From positions 3,658,001 through 3,722,000 of the forward strand of contig NC_092329.1 of assembly GCF_036785885.1 (NCBI RefSeq): a stretch of 64,000 nt of DNA, given 5' to 3'. Below the pieces are notes generated by a model. That model ran no database searches and was not told the DNA's origin. It saw only the letters and a program-made list of their open reading frames with translations. Position 1 is the stretch's first letter. Each line of letters starts with the position of its first letter. Source of the DNA: Coffea arabica. Lineage: Eukaryota; Streptophyta; Magnoliopsida; Gentianales; Rubiaceae. This document shows, piece after piece, positions 1 to 11,045 of the stretch. The translations under genes and the position numbers were made by a program.

Positions 1-123
1 GCTTTTGTTTTCAGGGATAGAGTACTCAATTTAGTGATTTGTGTATTGTAAAGGGCGAATGAAATGTTCCAAAGCATGGAGCAGAAACTGAATAACAAAT
101 GCCAATTACTAGCTATTTAAATC

Positions 124-616
124 TACTTCTGTACACAAGTGGCACGTGATGCGATATCAAGGCCACCACTATAGCGACTTTTTACTGTATCAACATCTTT
201 GAGTAACCTATGAATCCTTCTTTTTGAGTGGGAATCTGGAGTTTCCCTAGAGCCTGCTTGAGCATCTCCCATGAGGTCCACAGCAGGCACACTCCTCATT
301 GATGCTTCTCTATCGGACTCTCCAGTTTTGATGATTTAGAATTTACATATTTGTTTGGCATATAATTAAGTGACTGGCACCAATTTGAAAAAGAAACCTT
401 TGAACTAAAATTCTATACTTCACTTTTCCTCAAGAACTTAGGGCTCGAGACTTCTGCACCAGGCAGCATGCAGCATGTATTTCCTGTAGCATCAGTGTAT
501 GTAATCTATCCTGTTGATATTGCTAGATCACTACACATCGCATCAAGAGCTTTCTCTAGACCATTTACGCGTCTCTCCAGAGAATTCATCCCATTTTGTG
601 AATGGTCAATAAAATT
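124..616 (-). pseudogene. 3' end of a TORTIFOLIA1/SPIRAL2-like microtubule-associated protein gene, decayed
   Basis: Two exon-like blocks read on the minus strand. Block 616-419 follows a tttcag acceptor and encodes a segment with NGMNSLERRVNGLEKALD and then TGNTCCMLPGAE. These resemble the C-terminal coiled-coil and adjoining motif of TORTIFOLIA1/SPIRAL2-like proteins, HEAT-repeat proteins that bind cortical microtubules. A TAG lies in frame between these two motifs, and a Trp I would expect near the end of the exon reads as Leu. Block ~330-124 continues in an open frame to a TAG at 126-124. No upstream exons are visible to the right, so the gene looks 5'-truncated as well as interrupted. 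The alternative is a real gene with an alternative stop at the TAG. The family call rests on remembered motifs. Confidence 0.55.
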
Positions 617-1763
617 CTGAAATCCACAATAGTATAAAACTAATTTCAACTAATGTTTCAGTTTTGTGTCGAGAATTCACAGCTACATATGCTAGAAGCA
701 GAAAGACGCAATCCTATTTCACGACAGTGAGATAATGCATAAAACTGGTTTCAGCACTAATTTTTCAGTTTCATATTGAAAATCACTGCTACATATGCTA
801 GAGGCAGAAAGATGCAAGCCTATTTCATCACTGTGAGACAACACATAAACATCTTCTAGATGTACGGAAGAAAATCATAACAATTTTTTAATCTTTATCA
901 GCATGAAGCATGACAAACCTTTGAAACCAACAAATGAAAAAGCAATTCGATTTCAACATACTTTTTCTTGGCAGAAATGCATCACGAATTTGAAAAATAC
1001 GTAAATGTAGCAAACAGTTAGTCCAGCTACAACACATCAAGAAAAACAGAGCAAAAACATAATAGAATGGAGAATTTTAAATTTGAAACTAAAGAAAAAT
1101 GTTAAAATCATTGAAACTCACATAATTACATCTCTAAAATTTTGCATAAACAAGGCAAAAAAAAACCTAGCATCAGTTTCACATCATCAGCACCAACCAA
1201 TCTCTAATCGCCACATGGGCGGACGATCATGCTGACTTGGCAGGGGGCCATTTACTGTTATACTATATGTTTAATAACTACTCAAAGCTTAACTAAGGGG
1301 GTGGGGGTTTTGGGGTGGGGGGAAGGGGGAAGGGGATTATGTTCTAAATTTGACAGATATTTCATTTGCAACTCTAGCTCTGTTTTGATGATTCACCAGT
1401 CTCAGCTTTTCTTTTCCCCTCAGCACGTGTTTTCTTCTCGTGAGAAGTGACATAACTGCTATAGGTTAGCGCAATCTCGCAAACGACATATCTTGGACGG
1501 CACCATGCGATTGCTGTAAAAATAAAGCTTATTAGACAATAATAATTCTGACAATTTCTTTCAAAGATTAAGTCAAAATATATTACCTCATCAAAGAGAA
1601 AAATATTGGACGATCGAAGAACTCGTAAATAGCAATAAATAGGTCGAGGAAGAGATAATACAATTTTGCTCCAATGACTTCATTCTTTCTTATCTGTTCC
1701 TAATAGTCGAAACTTTAGAGATGAAATTTAATCCTAAACTAAGATTAGAAGGTTTTTGGTAAT
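617..1763. other. Intergenic DNA with a ~108-bp tandem duplication and possible decayed exons
   Basis: About 636-741 and 742-850 are two diverged tandem copies of one unit; both contain the core gctacatatgctag followed by a purine-rich stretch. On the minus strand, about 1690-1590 and 1517-1395 read as open stretches that could be joined by a GT-AG intron, but I recognise no protein family. No other gene is seen. Confidence 0.45.
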
Positions 1764-3225
1764 TGATAGGGTGTTAATTGTTAGTAATTTTATTGTTACT
1801 TTTCCTTTGTCCTTGCCAAATATTGTTTTAATTGTTGATATATACTCATTTTTGGTATTTGGACCTATCTACAGGAAGTGGAACTGAGAAATGCTAAAAA
1901 GGGAATTTTATTGAGAAAAATCCTCCACACCTTAGAGCCTCCAGCAGATATACAAGTCGGGCCCATATGGTGCTACCAAAAACTCCATTTTCGGTTGCTG
2001 ATGGAGAGCTCTTATTATCGGTAGTTGGCTTGTACGTGTAGGAGTCCTCCTACCAAAAGGAAACAAGAAGAGTGGAATTGGCAGGAGCTTTCCTCTTGTA
2101 CTTGGACTTCCAATTTATTCGGCGGGGACCACGGATAAGAAGCATAAGTCATCTTTTGGACTTTAAAATGAGAAACAAACGTATAGAGGGTGGCTGTTGT
2201 TCCTAATTCGGTGGGGACCACGGAGAAAAGTTAGGCAATTGTTTTAGAATAGGGAACTTCATTCTTTTGGTTTGGTCCAACTCTTTCGTTTATTTATTTT
2301 GCCCTGTTTCCATTTCTTCGGGGGGATAGTTTTAGCTTAGCTTTTAGCGTAGTTTAGTTTTGTTTCTTTCTTGGCTCTTTTGATGGCCTGGACCTCAGTG
2401 AAATTACTTGAAGATTTTCTCATGAGGCGTGGCTAAGTTTGTCTAGTCAAGAACAACGAAGGATTTGGTTCTACTAAATTTGTGAGATCGAATTAGTTTT
2501 TATTTATTTTCATTATTCACTGGTATTTGTCTATCTTCTGCTTTATGTTCATATGGTTGTTTTATTATTCGATTATCCAGGGCCCGGATTCTAGATTAAT
2601 TCAATAACCTGAAGCCAATTAGGGTAGTTAAATCCGTAATTGTTTAATTATTCTAAACTGGTGGCAATTGGCATGATTGGGTTTGTGTCAGGGAGATAGA
2701 CAGGCTAACTTAAAGAGACCCTCGTAGCGTGTTGATTGGTTAGAATTAGGCTCTTCTAATTATTCATACAATTAGGGAATTGAACTTCTATGGTCGTACC
2801 TAGGGTTATTTCCTGATTAGAGAAATAGTCAACGGTCGTACCTTGGCTATCGATAAATTGAGGAAGAGTTGGTTGTTTATCGCGTGTATGACAACTATAA
2901 CTAATTTATCAGATAGTAACTGGAATAATCCTTGCATCTGTGATCGAATTAAGTGAACCATCTCCGAAGTTGTCTCTTGGCTAGAGTTCGTCCATTATTA
3001 TTTTTATTGTGATAATTAGTTATTTGAGTTGTAGTTATTTTATTTTATTTTAATTTATTCCAAGTAATTTAGTTACTATCATTTTCAAAAACCCCCCATA
3101 TCTAGACTCTAAAAGAAATAAATTATCCCCAGTCCCTGTGGATTCGACCCTACTCACCGCTGTATACAAAATCTGTATTTTTCTCGAGTAGGTATTTATT
3201 ATTGTACAGGTTTGACACCCTGTCA
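1764..3225 (+). mobile_element. Solo LTR (Ty3/gypsy-like) with 5-bp TSD
   Basis: A 1,462-bp block starts with tgatagggtgt and ends with acaccctgtca, so the ends are TG...CA with a short inverted repeat. It is flanked on both sides by the same 5-bp target duplication, gtaat (1759-1763 and 3226-3230). The 3' part contains the stretch around ccctgtggattcgaccc that is common near the 3' end of plant gypsy LTRs. No primer-binding site, polypurine tract or coding part adjoins it, so this is a solo LTR left by recombination. The exact TSD suggests it is not very old. Orientation is inferred from the position of the ccctgtggattcga motif near the right end. Confidence 0.85.
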
Positions 3226-3230
3226 GTAAT

Positions 3231-5321
3231 TAACCTTAAAATATATTACCTTGCTACGGCCTCTTGCAGTTCTCACGACATTGGTGTGGTCTACAAAATT
3301 AACATGAAAACAGCTGTTTCGTGCAAAGTGGAGGACACCCCAACTATCGTCACTGTACCTTCGTGTTCCTTGGGTAAGATGAAACTGATAGACATAAAAA
3401 TACTCGCTTTTCTCGTCATTGATTCTTTCAGCCCAATTCCTAAACACTAACCCCCTTTCCTTATACGTGTTTATAAATGATTTCTTATAATTGTCATATT
3501 ACTCTAGATTGAATGCTTTGCTGTGAAAATGATCATACGTCATAACTACTGTAGGAAATAGTTAGTGATGAATCCCACATTAAAAGTGTGTGAAGAATGG
3601 AAAAGATTTATAATCAAGTGCACGCCTATTCAAATAAATTTGGATGGTGAAAAATTTTGGAGGGAAACTTCAAAATTGCACATATATTTGTCATGTTGAC
3701 TGTTGAATTAGAGTATAAATTTAATGGTCAAAAGATTGGCACTTGAAAATTGCCGCAAATCCGGTAGTAGAATAGTAGAAGCAAATTTCCTTAAACAAAG
3801 TGAATCTTCACGCCAAAGTCATTTTCTGTACTTGTAGTTATTACAATTTCCTAACAACTACAAGTCAAAATCTATCAATATGCGATAGGAAGAGAGGATG
3901 AGCTACCGCCTTCACAACATCATCATGACTAAAATAAAAAAAAACAAGCATATGTTAGTGAAATTTGAAGGTAAATCTCAACTCAGAACCAGAATTGATG
4001 ATTGCTACTTATTCTTTGTTAACAGCCTTTCAAATACCACATTGTTACATACTATCATATTATTCTTACAATAGGACTAAGTTATTACAAAATAACATAA
4101 ATCAAGAAGTAACTAGAACCGTAAAATACAGGTTAGAAACAAAATAGGGTAATTAACAGGGATATGAACCATCTGTGCTTATGCTGGCAAATCACATATA
4201 AACTTCATTACACAATTGACAGTGATTCAAGTAATGAATCAGAAAAAAGGACAAAACAAAAAAAAGGAAAAAATCAGCAATTTGCAAGAAAATATACTGA
4301 CTATCTATTTGATAACTCGTAAAAGAAAGACTTGTCAAAATAACAGCTAGAAAAGGAAAGAAAAGTCTAGAGTGGTAAAAAATTATCAGAATAATCAGTT
4401 GTACCATGAAAATTTGATTTTCTCAGCTACATGCTTAAGAGTCATTCCGCCCGTCCGAAAAGACGCAAACAAGCTTTTAACAACTATCCAATTGTTAGTC
4501 GTGCAATCAATTCTTGTTTCATCAAGTTTCGTCAGTGCACAGATAATTTTAGCCTTCTTTCCAGTATAAAATATACCTGCAATTGCTAATTTGTTCTTCA
4601 CGAGGCTGAGGCCCACCAATGAATTCCCTGAAAACGTATATCAATGAATTTATGCCATTTAAACAAGTTGTAAACCAATGGAAAAGTTAAATATTACTTA
4701 CTGTATAATGCATAAAATAGTGCCAGTTGGACTTTCTATTCTTGACCTTTTGTATTCAGAAAGAAGCGTAAACAAGTTTCCATTCAAAGGCTCGACGACG
4801 AGCCAAAATTCCTGTGATTTCTTTGAACCAAAAATCAAATATCTCAGCATTGTTCATGGTTAGTATCCCGGAGAATGGTGAATGTCGTTCCATATCTTCC
4901 CTGTCCTTCATTTGACAAATGAGCGCTTCACAGGGTCCACCATCTTCAATGTTCCGGTCCAAACTCTAACTTTTGGTCCTTCTTCTTCGTCAAACTTAAA
5001 CCAATATTCTAGGCCACCAATACTCTTATCTTTCTTGATTATCATTCTTTCACAATTCTAAAAAAATAAAATATTATCATTATTCACATTTTTTACAGTT
5101 TTGGGTTTAAATAATTAATTTTAGTATTCCACATTGAAAAACTGGAATGGAATGAATTTTAGTTTCTTGATAAAATGAATGAACAAAATTCTACAAAATC
5201 CACCTCTTAATATATACTGATCCTTCAATATCATGAATCGCAAACATCATTTTGATTAGTGAAAGTTCCTTTGTTTTATTTTATGCTTTCCCTTTTTTTG
5301 GTAGTTGTCAAACAAGACAAG
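3231..5321. other. Intergenic DNA with unrecognised minus-strand open stretches
   Basis: Three minus-strand stretches (3447-3231, 4619-4395 and 5060-4930, the last continuing in another frame to about 4756) read as protein-like sequence, but no family is recognised and frames change without clear splice sites. They could be remnants of one decayed gene that the solo LTR at 1764 later entered. The rest is AT-rich with no clear features. Confidence 0.3.
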
Positions 5322-5783
5322 TGTCACGGGTTGCTTGTTTTCCTATAAGCCAACACATCGTGCGGCACTAGCAAACGTTCAAGACTTAAACTATGAACGG
5401 TTGGCTAGTTCTACCTAAATACAAAGTATGCGGAAGTTATGTAGAAGCATAAGAGTAGTAGGCAAAGATAGAAGTATGTGTGACAAATGACAGCTTATAT
5501 TACACTCAAAACTCTTGTACAAGACTACAAATGGAAAGGGTTTGACCTATTTATAGACAAGCCAAAAACATTACACATCTCTAAAGGATTTTACAAAGTG
5601 TACACCTAAACATGATCTCTAAAAATATTCTATACAAAGTGTGTGTACATTTGGACTCTAGAAACATTTACACAAATCGCATCTTATCCACAAGATTCTA
5701 GACCATTCCACATGGCTCTTGGATAGTTTAGAACGTTCCACAAGCTTCTAGTATATGCTACATAATTCTAACAACTTGTGACA
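5322..5783 (-). mobile_element. Worn LTR remnant, probable solo or truncated LTR
   Basis: The block is bounded by tgtcacggg on the left and cttgtgaca on the right, giving a TGTCAC...GTGACA inverted terminus. It has a TATA-like tataaatag box on the minus strand at about 5550 and an AT-rich transcribed-looking part. The adjoining 5784-5957 may be leftover internal 3' sequence. No matching target duplication was found, so the boundaries and the single-LTR reading are tentative. It looks old and incomplete. Confidence 0.4.
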
Positions 5784-6950
5784 CAATTTTCATGCCTTAG
5801 TTAAGCCTACAAGATTTGGCACTTAGTTGGAGAAATAAGGTGTGGGACTACTAACGGTCCCAACTTTTCTACCAAGACTATTATGTACAGTGCTGCAAAA
5901 CTTAGTCAACTGGGCATGGTCGCGCGCGGGTTGGGTGCAATCTATGTCACAAGGAACTTGGCATAAAATGCACTCTAGCAACTAATGAAATGATATTTCA
6001 CAATTTCCAAACCAACTAACCAAAAATCTAATCGAATGAACACAATCACACAAATATGATCAAAGGAAACTAACGAAACTTCAAAAGACCCATATGAAAA
6101 ATTTACATCATTCATTCTTTTTCATCTAACCAACAAGCATTACATGGATGTCAAGCAAAATTTATGGACATCAAGTAATAACTTGCATAAGCCAACAAAG
6201 AAGCACTAATTTAAAGCCATAAAAGATCCTAATACTAACCGAAGGTATTTTTTTTTCCTTGGGTTAGTATTTAACATGGATCAGTACCTCCTCCTTCCAA
6301 AGTCTGTTTCGATTGAGGCTGGGAAGGTTAGCATTCGGGAGAAAGCCGACATCTTCACCGAACATTCTCACTTTCCAAAAATGGCGCCAAATGTAATTTT
6401 TGAGTTTCAACCAGTAATATTATAGTGTACAAACTATGAGACTTTTTTTAAAAAAAAAAAAATAGATTGTGAAGCTTGCAGGTTTTGTTTGGATGGTGAT
6501 AAGATGTCTCATTATCCCAAAAAAAAGGAAGAAGAAGAAGTATCGCCGTCGGTGGTGAAAGTAGCGGAGAAGGACGGCTGTTCCGCCTGAGCCGTAGTTT
6601 GTCTTCTACTACTAGTAAGTTTGCTCTCCTTTTCTTAATCAAATCCCATACTACTAGTATATTTTAGGGTTTAGGGAAATGTGCGTTTAAGACATACTCC
6701 AATAATTTAGGATTTTTAAAATGTTATTTGCACTCCAATAATTTATTGTCTAGCCCACATCTACATGAGGCTCAATTGGAACTAAACTAGGCTACAAGCC
6801 GGAGCACATCAAGGTGTTAAAAGTAATTTTATTTTTTGAAGCTTAAAATTTTTTCCTTGTTTCAAAAAATAGAAAATTGTAATCAAAACTTGGGTTTCTA
6901 ATTTGTCTGAAAGCTAAAAAATTTGATTCAAGTTCAAACCTAACAATTAT
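5784..6950. other. Intergenic DNA, AT-rich
   Basis: No gene is recognised. A 49-codon open frame at 6276-6425 shows no known domain. Homopolymer A and T runs are frequent. Position 6448-6640 is a purine-rich patch without further support. Confidence 0.4.
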
Positions 6951-8251
6951 GCTTGTTTGAAAGGTGAGTTTTTTGGATATTTGTATAAAATTGTACTGTA
7001 GATCACTGTAGAAGTTGTAGAAAAACTTTTGTAGAAGTTTGGGTGTTTGTAAGATGAAATTTTTTTTTCCTTTTCATTTTATTTCTTTCTTTTTCTTTTT
7101 TCTTTTATTTCTTTCTTTCTTTTTCTTTTCCTTCCTCCCTTTCCCGCTTCTTCTCCCTCCCCTTTCCTCCCCCTGTTCCCTCTCCCGAAACTTCCATGGC
7201 AGCAACTAACAGGTGATTCTTTTTTTTTCTTGCTTTTTTTCTCTTCCTCTCTCCCTCCCCCGCCATCCCTCTTCTCCCTCTCCCTCTCCTTCTCCCCTTC
7301 CCCTTCCTTCCCCCGCCACCCCTCCCTCTCCCTTCCCTGCCATCCCTCTTCTCCCTCTCCTCTTCCCCTTCTTTCCCCCGCCACCCCTCCCCTCCCCCTG
7401 CCTGCTGGTAGTTGCATGCCTCCTGCAATCAGCGAATCAAAAGACACATCTTTTTTTGATTTAACCATCAATTGCCCCACAGATTCCATAACTGATTTGT
7501 GTTGGGTTAATATTCACTGCAATTTTTGTCCGTGGTTCCAAGGAGCATGTGGACTCAAACAAGTCTAGCAAAATCACAGAAATAGTTAGGCTTCAACCCG
7601 TTCTCAAGAAATGGAAGAATTCTCGGGTGGCTCTAGTGACGTGGTGCCCAAAGGGTATCTAGCAGTATACGTGGGAGAAGGGCTCAAGAGATTTGTGATC
7701 CCAATGGAGGATCTGGGTCACCAAGCTTTTGGGATTCTACTGACAGAAGCTGAAGAAGAGTTTGAGTTCCAACAAGGAGTTCTAAAGATCCCTTGCCAAG
7801 TTGCTGTCTTTGAGAAGATCCTGAAGATGATGAACAAGAGGAGGGATGCGCCGAATGCATTTCACTTGCACGATTTCAGGCAGAGGCGAAGAGGGGAGGG
7901 GGAGAGAGAAAGAAAAAAAAAAAGAAAAAGAGCACCAACAGATAGGTCAAAGGGGAGGGGAGAGGAGCAGAGAGGGTGAGGGAGAGAGAAAAAAAAAAGA
8001 GGAAGGCCGGAATTGGCTGCCGGAATAGTGACTGGCGCCGGCAGCGGTGGTGGAGGTGGTGGCCAGCAACGAAGGACGTGGTGAGTTGGGTGGGGGAGGA
8101 AAAAGAAGAAAAGTTGAAGAGAAAGTTTTTTGTGTATTTTTTAAGTGTGTAGGTTAAAAATTTTGATAAGTTTTTTGGAATTTCTGTAGCAAAAGTTGTT
8201 AAAAAACTAATTTTATACAAACTTGATAAAAAATCAAGGTTCCAAATAGGC
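6951..8251. mobile_element. Non-autonomous TIR DNA transposon carrying a SAUR gene fragment
   Basis: The ends form an imperfect terminal inverted repeat of about 45 bp. The left end (6951-6995) runs from gcttgtttgaa to tttgtataaaatt. The reverse complement of the right end (8207-8251) runs from gcctatttggaa to tttgtataaaatt. Subterminal ctgtag/ctacag motifs occur on both sides. No transposase is present. Inside are a pyrimidine-rich tract (7060-7400), a broken SAUR gene (7549-7979) and a purine-rich tract (7880-8010). A clear target duplication could not be found, so the superfamily is open (hAT, MULE or Harbinger-like). It resembles Pack-type elements, which carry pieces of host genes. Confidence 0.6.
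7549..7979 (+). pseudogene. SAUR (small auxin-up RNA) gene, degenerate copy inside a TIR element
   Basis: From an ATG at 7611 a 122-codon frame encodes the core SAUR domain: VPKGYLAVYVGEGLKRFVIP, then HQAFGILLTEAEEEFEFQQG and IPCQVAVFEKIL. SAUR proteins inhibit PP2C-D phosphatases and promote acid growth, but this copy is damaged. The usual SAUR N-terminus (KITEIVRLQPVLKKWK) lies just upstream in another reading frame (7549-7608), and its expected start codon reads GTG. The linker of some 25 residues normally found between these two parts is missing. The C-terminus runs into a purine-rich tract encoding Arg/Lys/Glu repeats unlike SAURs. A short protein from the 7611 ATG is still possible. Host-gene capture by the surrounding element is inferred. 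Confidence 0.7.
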
Positions 8252-9307
8252 CTAATGTTTTAAAAAAAAGGGTTCGAACTTGACAACGTTCAAATATTAG
8301 GACCTCACTCTGGCTCGAGCTTATAGAATCTAAGTTCAAACTTATGAAAATTCAGCTAGTTAAAGCTCAAATCGACTTTTATATTTTTTTGTAAATTTAA
8401 ATATCCAATTTTGGCAAAAATATGTTGAAATGCACAAAAAAAGAATTTAACGAGCTCAATACTATCCAATATAGGTCCAATCTGACTTTGACCTCAAATT
8501 CTATGTTCATGTAAGTTTCGAACTGAAACCCAAGCTTCAGATTCAATTTGTTTGTAGCCCAACGAATGGAACCCAAATGCATCCTCGTTTAGTTGCTTGA
8601 TGTATCAAACAGAGACAACATATGTACAAGTCGGACTCCAGCTCCTATAAAGAGCCCCTTGTAGGAATTCAACTATAGCAGGTGGTAAACTGGAAAATAA
8701 ATTATCACTAATGAAACCGATTAAATTTCTTGAGTACATTAACATTGCGTGGGCAAGAAACTTTAGCCTTGAAAAACTTAAAGAGCATCTCTTTTCTAAT
8801 TTAATTTAATCAAAAATTAAATAAGAATACATTGATGATATAAAAGAAAAAATTTAGTGGAAAGAGTAGAATCCTAATTTTAGTATATAATTCTATTCTA
8901 AATGCTATTACACAAATTATTGCATAATTGTGAATGTAGGCTCCAATAGATTATGATTAAGAATCATGATTAGATTAAAAAGAAAAAAGAAAAAGTGATT
9001 ACCAATATGAAGAAATTTGCTTCAAGAATGATATGTGAAGATCGAATGAGGAGATACATTGACCAGGTAATCCTCAGCTATAGTCACAATAAACAGAATT
9101 ATTTACCTTTACGAGGCACTAAAACAGTTTTCTCTACATTTCGCTTTCATTGGTTTGTTATTTCACAACCTCGGTCATGGTCATGCCCATCGATTTTCAG
9201 AAATTATAAAATGCAGTGTTTCCCATGACCTTTGCTAATACGGAATCCATATCTTGTCAGGTTGAAGACTTTGAAGGTATCATACATTTTGAGGAACAGG
9301 TAATTTT
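8252..9307. other. Intergenic DNA, no gene recognised
   Basis: AT-rich sequence with A runs. A 77-codon plus-strand frame at 8995-9228 shows no known domain. Nothing else is supported. Confidence 0.4.
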
Positions 9308-9315
9308 CTACTCAG

Positions 9316-9457
9316 CAATGATGGAGCCAAGGGGGCTGAGGGGGCCATGGCCCCCCCCTAAGTTTTAAAATTTTTAATTCATAGTATGTAAATATATGTA
9401 TAAGACAAAGTTGGCCCCCCCTAATTTTTTACAATTTTAGTTTATATTATGAGAGTT

Positions 9458-9498
<41 letters not shown>

Positions 9499-11037
9499 TA
9501 GCCATCTTTGATTTAATTTTTTCTTGAAAAAAAGTTATTTATTTTTAATTGTGCTAATTATTTAACATTCAAAAAATTAAACATATAATTTCATGATCCA
9601 TAGTAAATTGACCCAATTTGATATATTATAATAAAAGGCTCAATTCATAATTATGAATGGGCTAAAATAAAAATAATTACTTTATTGGTCCATATACAAA
9701 TATACAACTTAGCCTAATTGATAAAAAATTTAAAATTAGTGATCTATCCTCTTGTTGACCCATATACAAATATACAAATAATTACTCGAAGGCTTGGTGA
9801 AGACAAGAAATTGAGTGATCTATCATGTTGTTGACAGATTGATTATATTTGTTTTCACTCTTCATGTATCAATTACAACTATAGAACAGACATTTTCAAT
9901 TATAAATATAATCAAAACAAAACTGCAAAACAAGATAAAAGATAATTTCTTGAATGATTGTCTAACAATATACATAAAAAAGGGAAGTTGTTCAAAAATT
10001 TAGCACTGATTCAATTATAGATGAATTTAGTTATATGAAATAATGTAAAGCTCAATTTACTTTTAAGAAAAGAGGTTGAAATTTCAAGGTGTGCGAACAT
10101 AACTTTTATCTTTTTTTTTAATTGAAAATAGTTATATTTATATTGCATAGTTATATTTTTGTTTTTGCACAAGTGACGTATTGGATCATCTTCTCATAAT
10201 GTACAATTTGAGATGTACAATTTGGATAGTTTGTACTGTTATAAGATATTTAATCAAAGGTTATTTCTTGTTCTAATTTTTGTTATGACTATGCTGCATA
10301 TTTATGAAATAGATATACCTTTATAATTAAATTTAATATTTGATATTTTAAGATGTCATATATTTAAATCGATGAAAATTATTTTGAATATAGCATATTA
10401 AGATAATTTTGTTCAAAAAAATTTTGGCCCCCCTCCCAAGGAAAAAATCCTAGCTTTGTTCTATAGTCTATAGAATGGACATTTTCAATTATGAAGATAA
10501 TCAAAACAAAACTCCAAAACAAGATAAAAGATAATTTCTTGAATGATTGTCTAACAATGTACATAAAAAAAGGAAGTTGTTCGAAAATTTACCATTGATT
10601 CAATTAGAGATGAATTTAGTTCTATGAAAGAACGTAAAGCTCAATTTACGTTTAATAAAAGAGGATGAAATTTCAAGACATGTTAACATAATTTTTATCT
10701 CTTTTTAATTGAAAATAGTTATATTTATATTGCATAGTTATATTTTTGTTTTTGCACAAGTGACATATTGGAGCATCTTCTCATAATGTGCAACTTAGGT
10801 GGTTTGTGATGTTATAAGATATTTAATCAAAGGTTATTTCTTGTCTTAATTTTAGTTATGACTATGCTACATATTTATGAAATAGACATATCTTTATAAT
10901 TAAAGTTAATATTTGATATTTTAAGATGCCATATATTTAAATAGATGAAAATTATTTTGAACATAACATATTAAAATAATTTTGTTCAAAAAAATTTTGG
11001 CCCCCCCCCCAAAGAAAAAATCCTGGCTCCGTCACTG
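9316..11037 (+). mobile_element. hAT transposon relic with 8-bp TSD and duplicated 3' half
   Basis: The element is flanked by ctactcag on both sides (9308-9315 and 11038-11045), the 8-bp target duplication typical of hAT. The ends are imperfect inverted repeats: caatgatggagcc on the left and cagtgacggagcc as the reverse complement of the right end. The plus strand retains only the hAT C-terminal dimerisation segment, seen at 9815-10003 with IEQTFSIINIIKTKLQNK and LNDCLTIYIKK. This segment and the following 3' end are present twice: about 9870-10460 and again about 10470-11037. The first copy also keeps a degenerate right terminus. The N-terminal and catalytic parts of the transposase are gone, so it is non-autonomous. 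A (TA)n(TG)n microsatellite lies at about 9462-9495. Confidence 0.85.
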
Positions 11038-11045
11038 CTACTCAG

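Noticed and set aside
5784-5957. Second LTR partner for the remnant at 5322-5783
   Set aside because: No repeat of the left block is found and no target duplication matches, so a complete element is not supported.
6276-6425. 49-codon frame beginning MDQYLLLPKSV
   Set aside because: Too short and without a known domain or splice partner.
7079-7489. Long minus-strand open frame rich in Gly, Arg, Glu and Lys, and overlapping plus-strand Pro/Ser frames
   Set aside because: Low-complexity translation of a pyrimidine tract; no domain, open in several frames at once.
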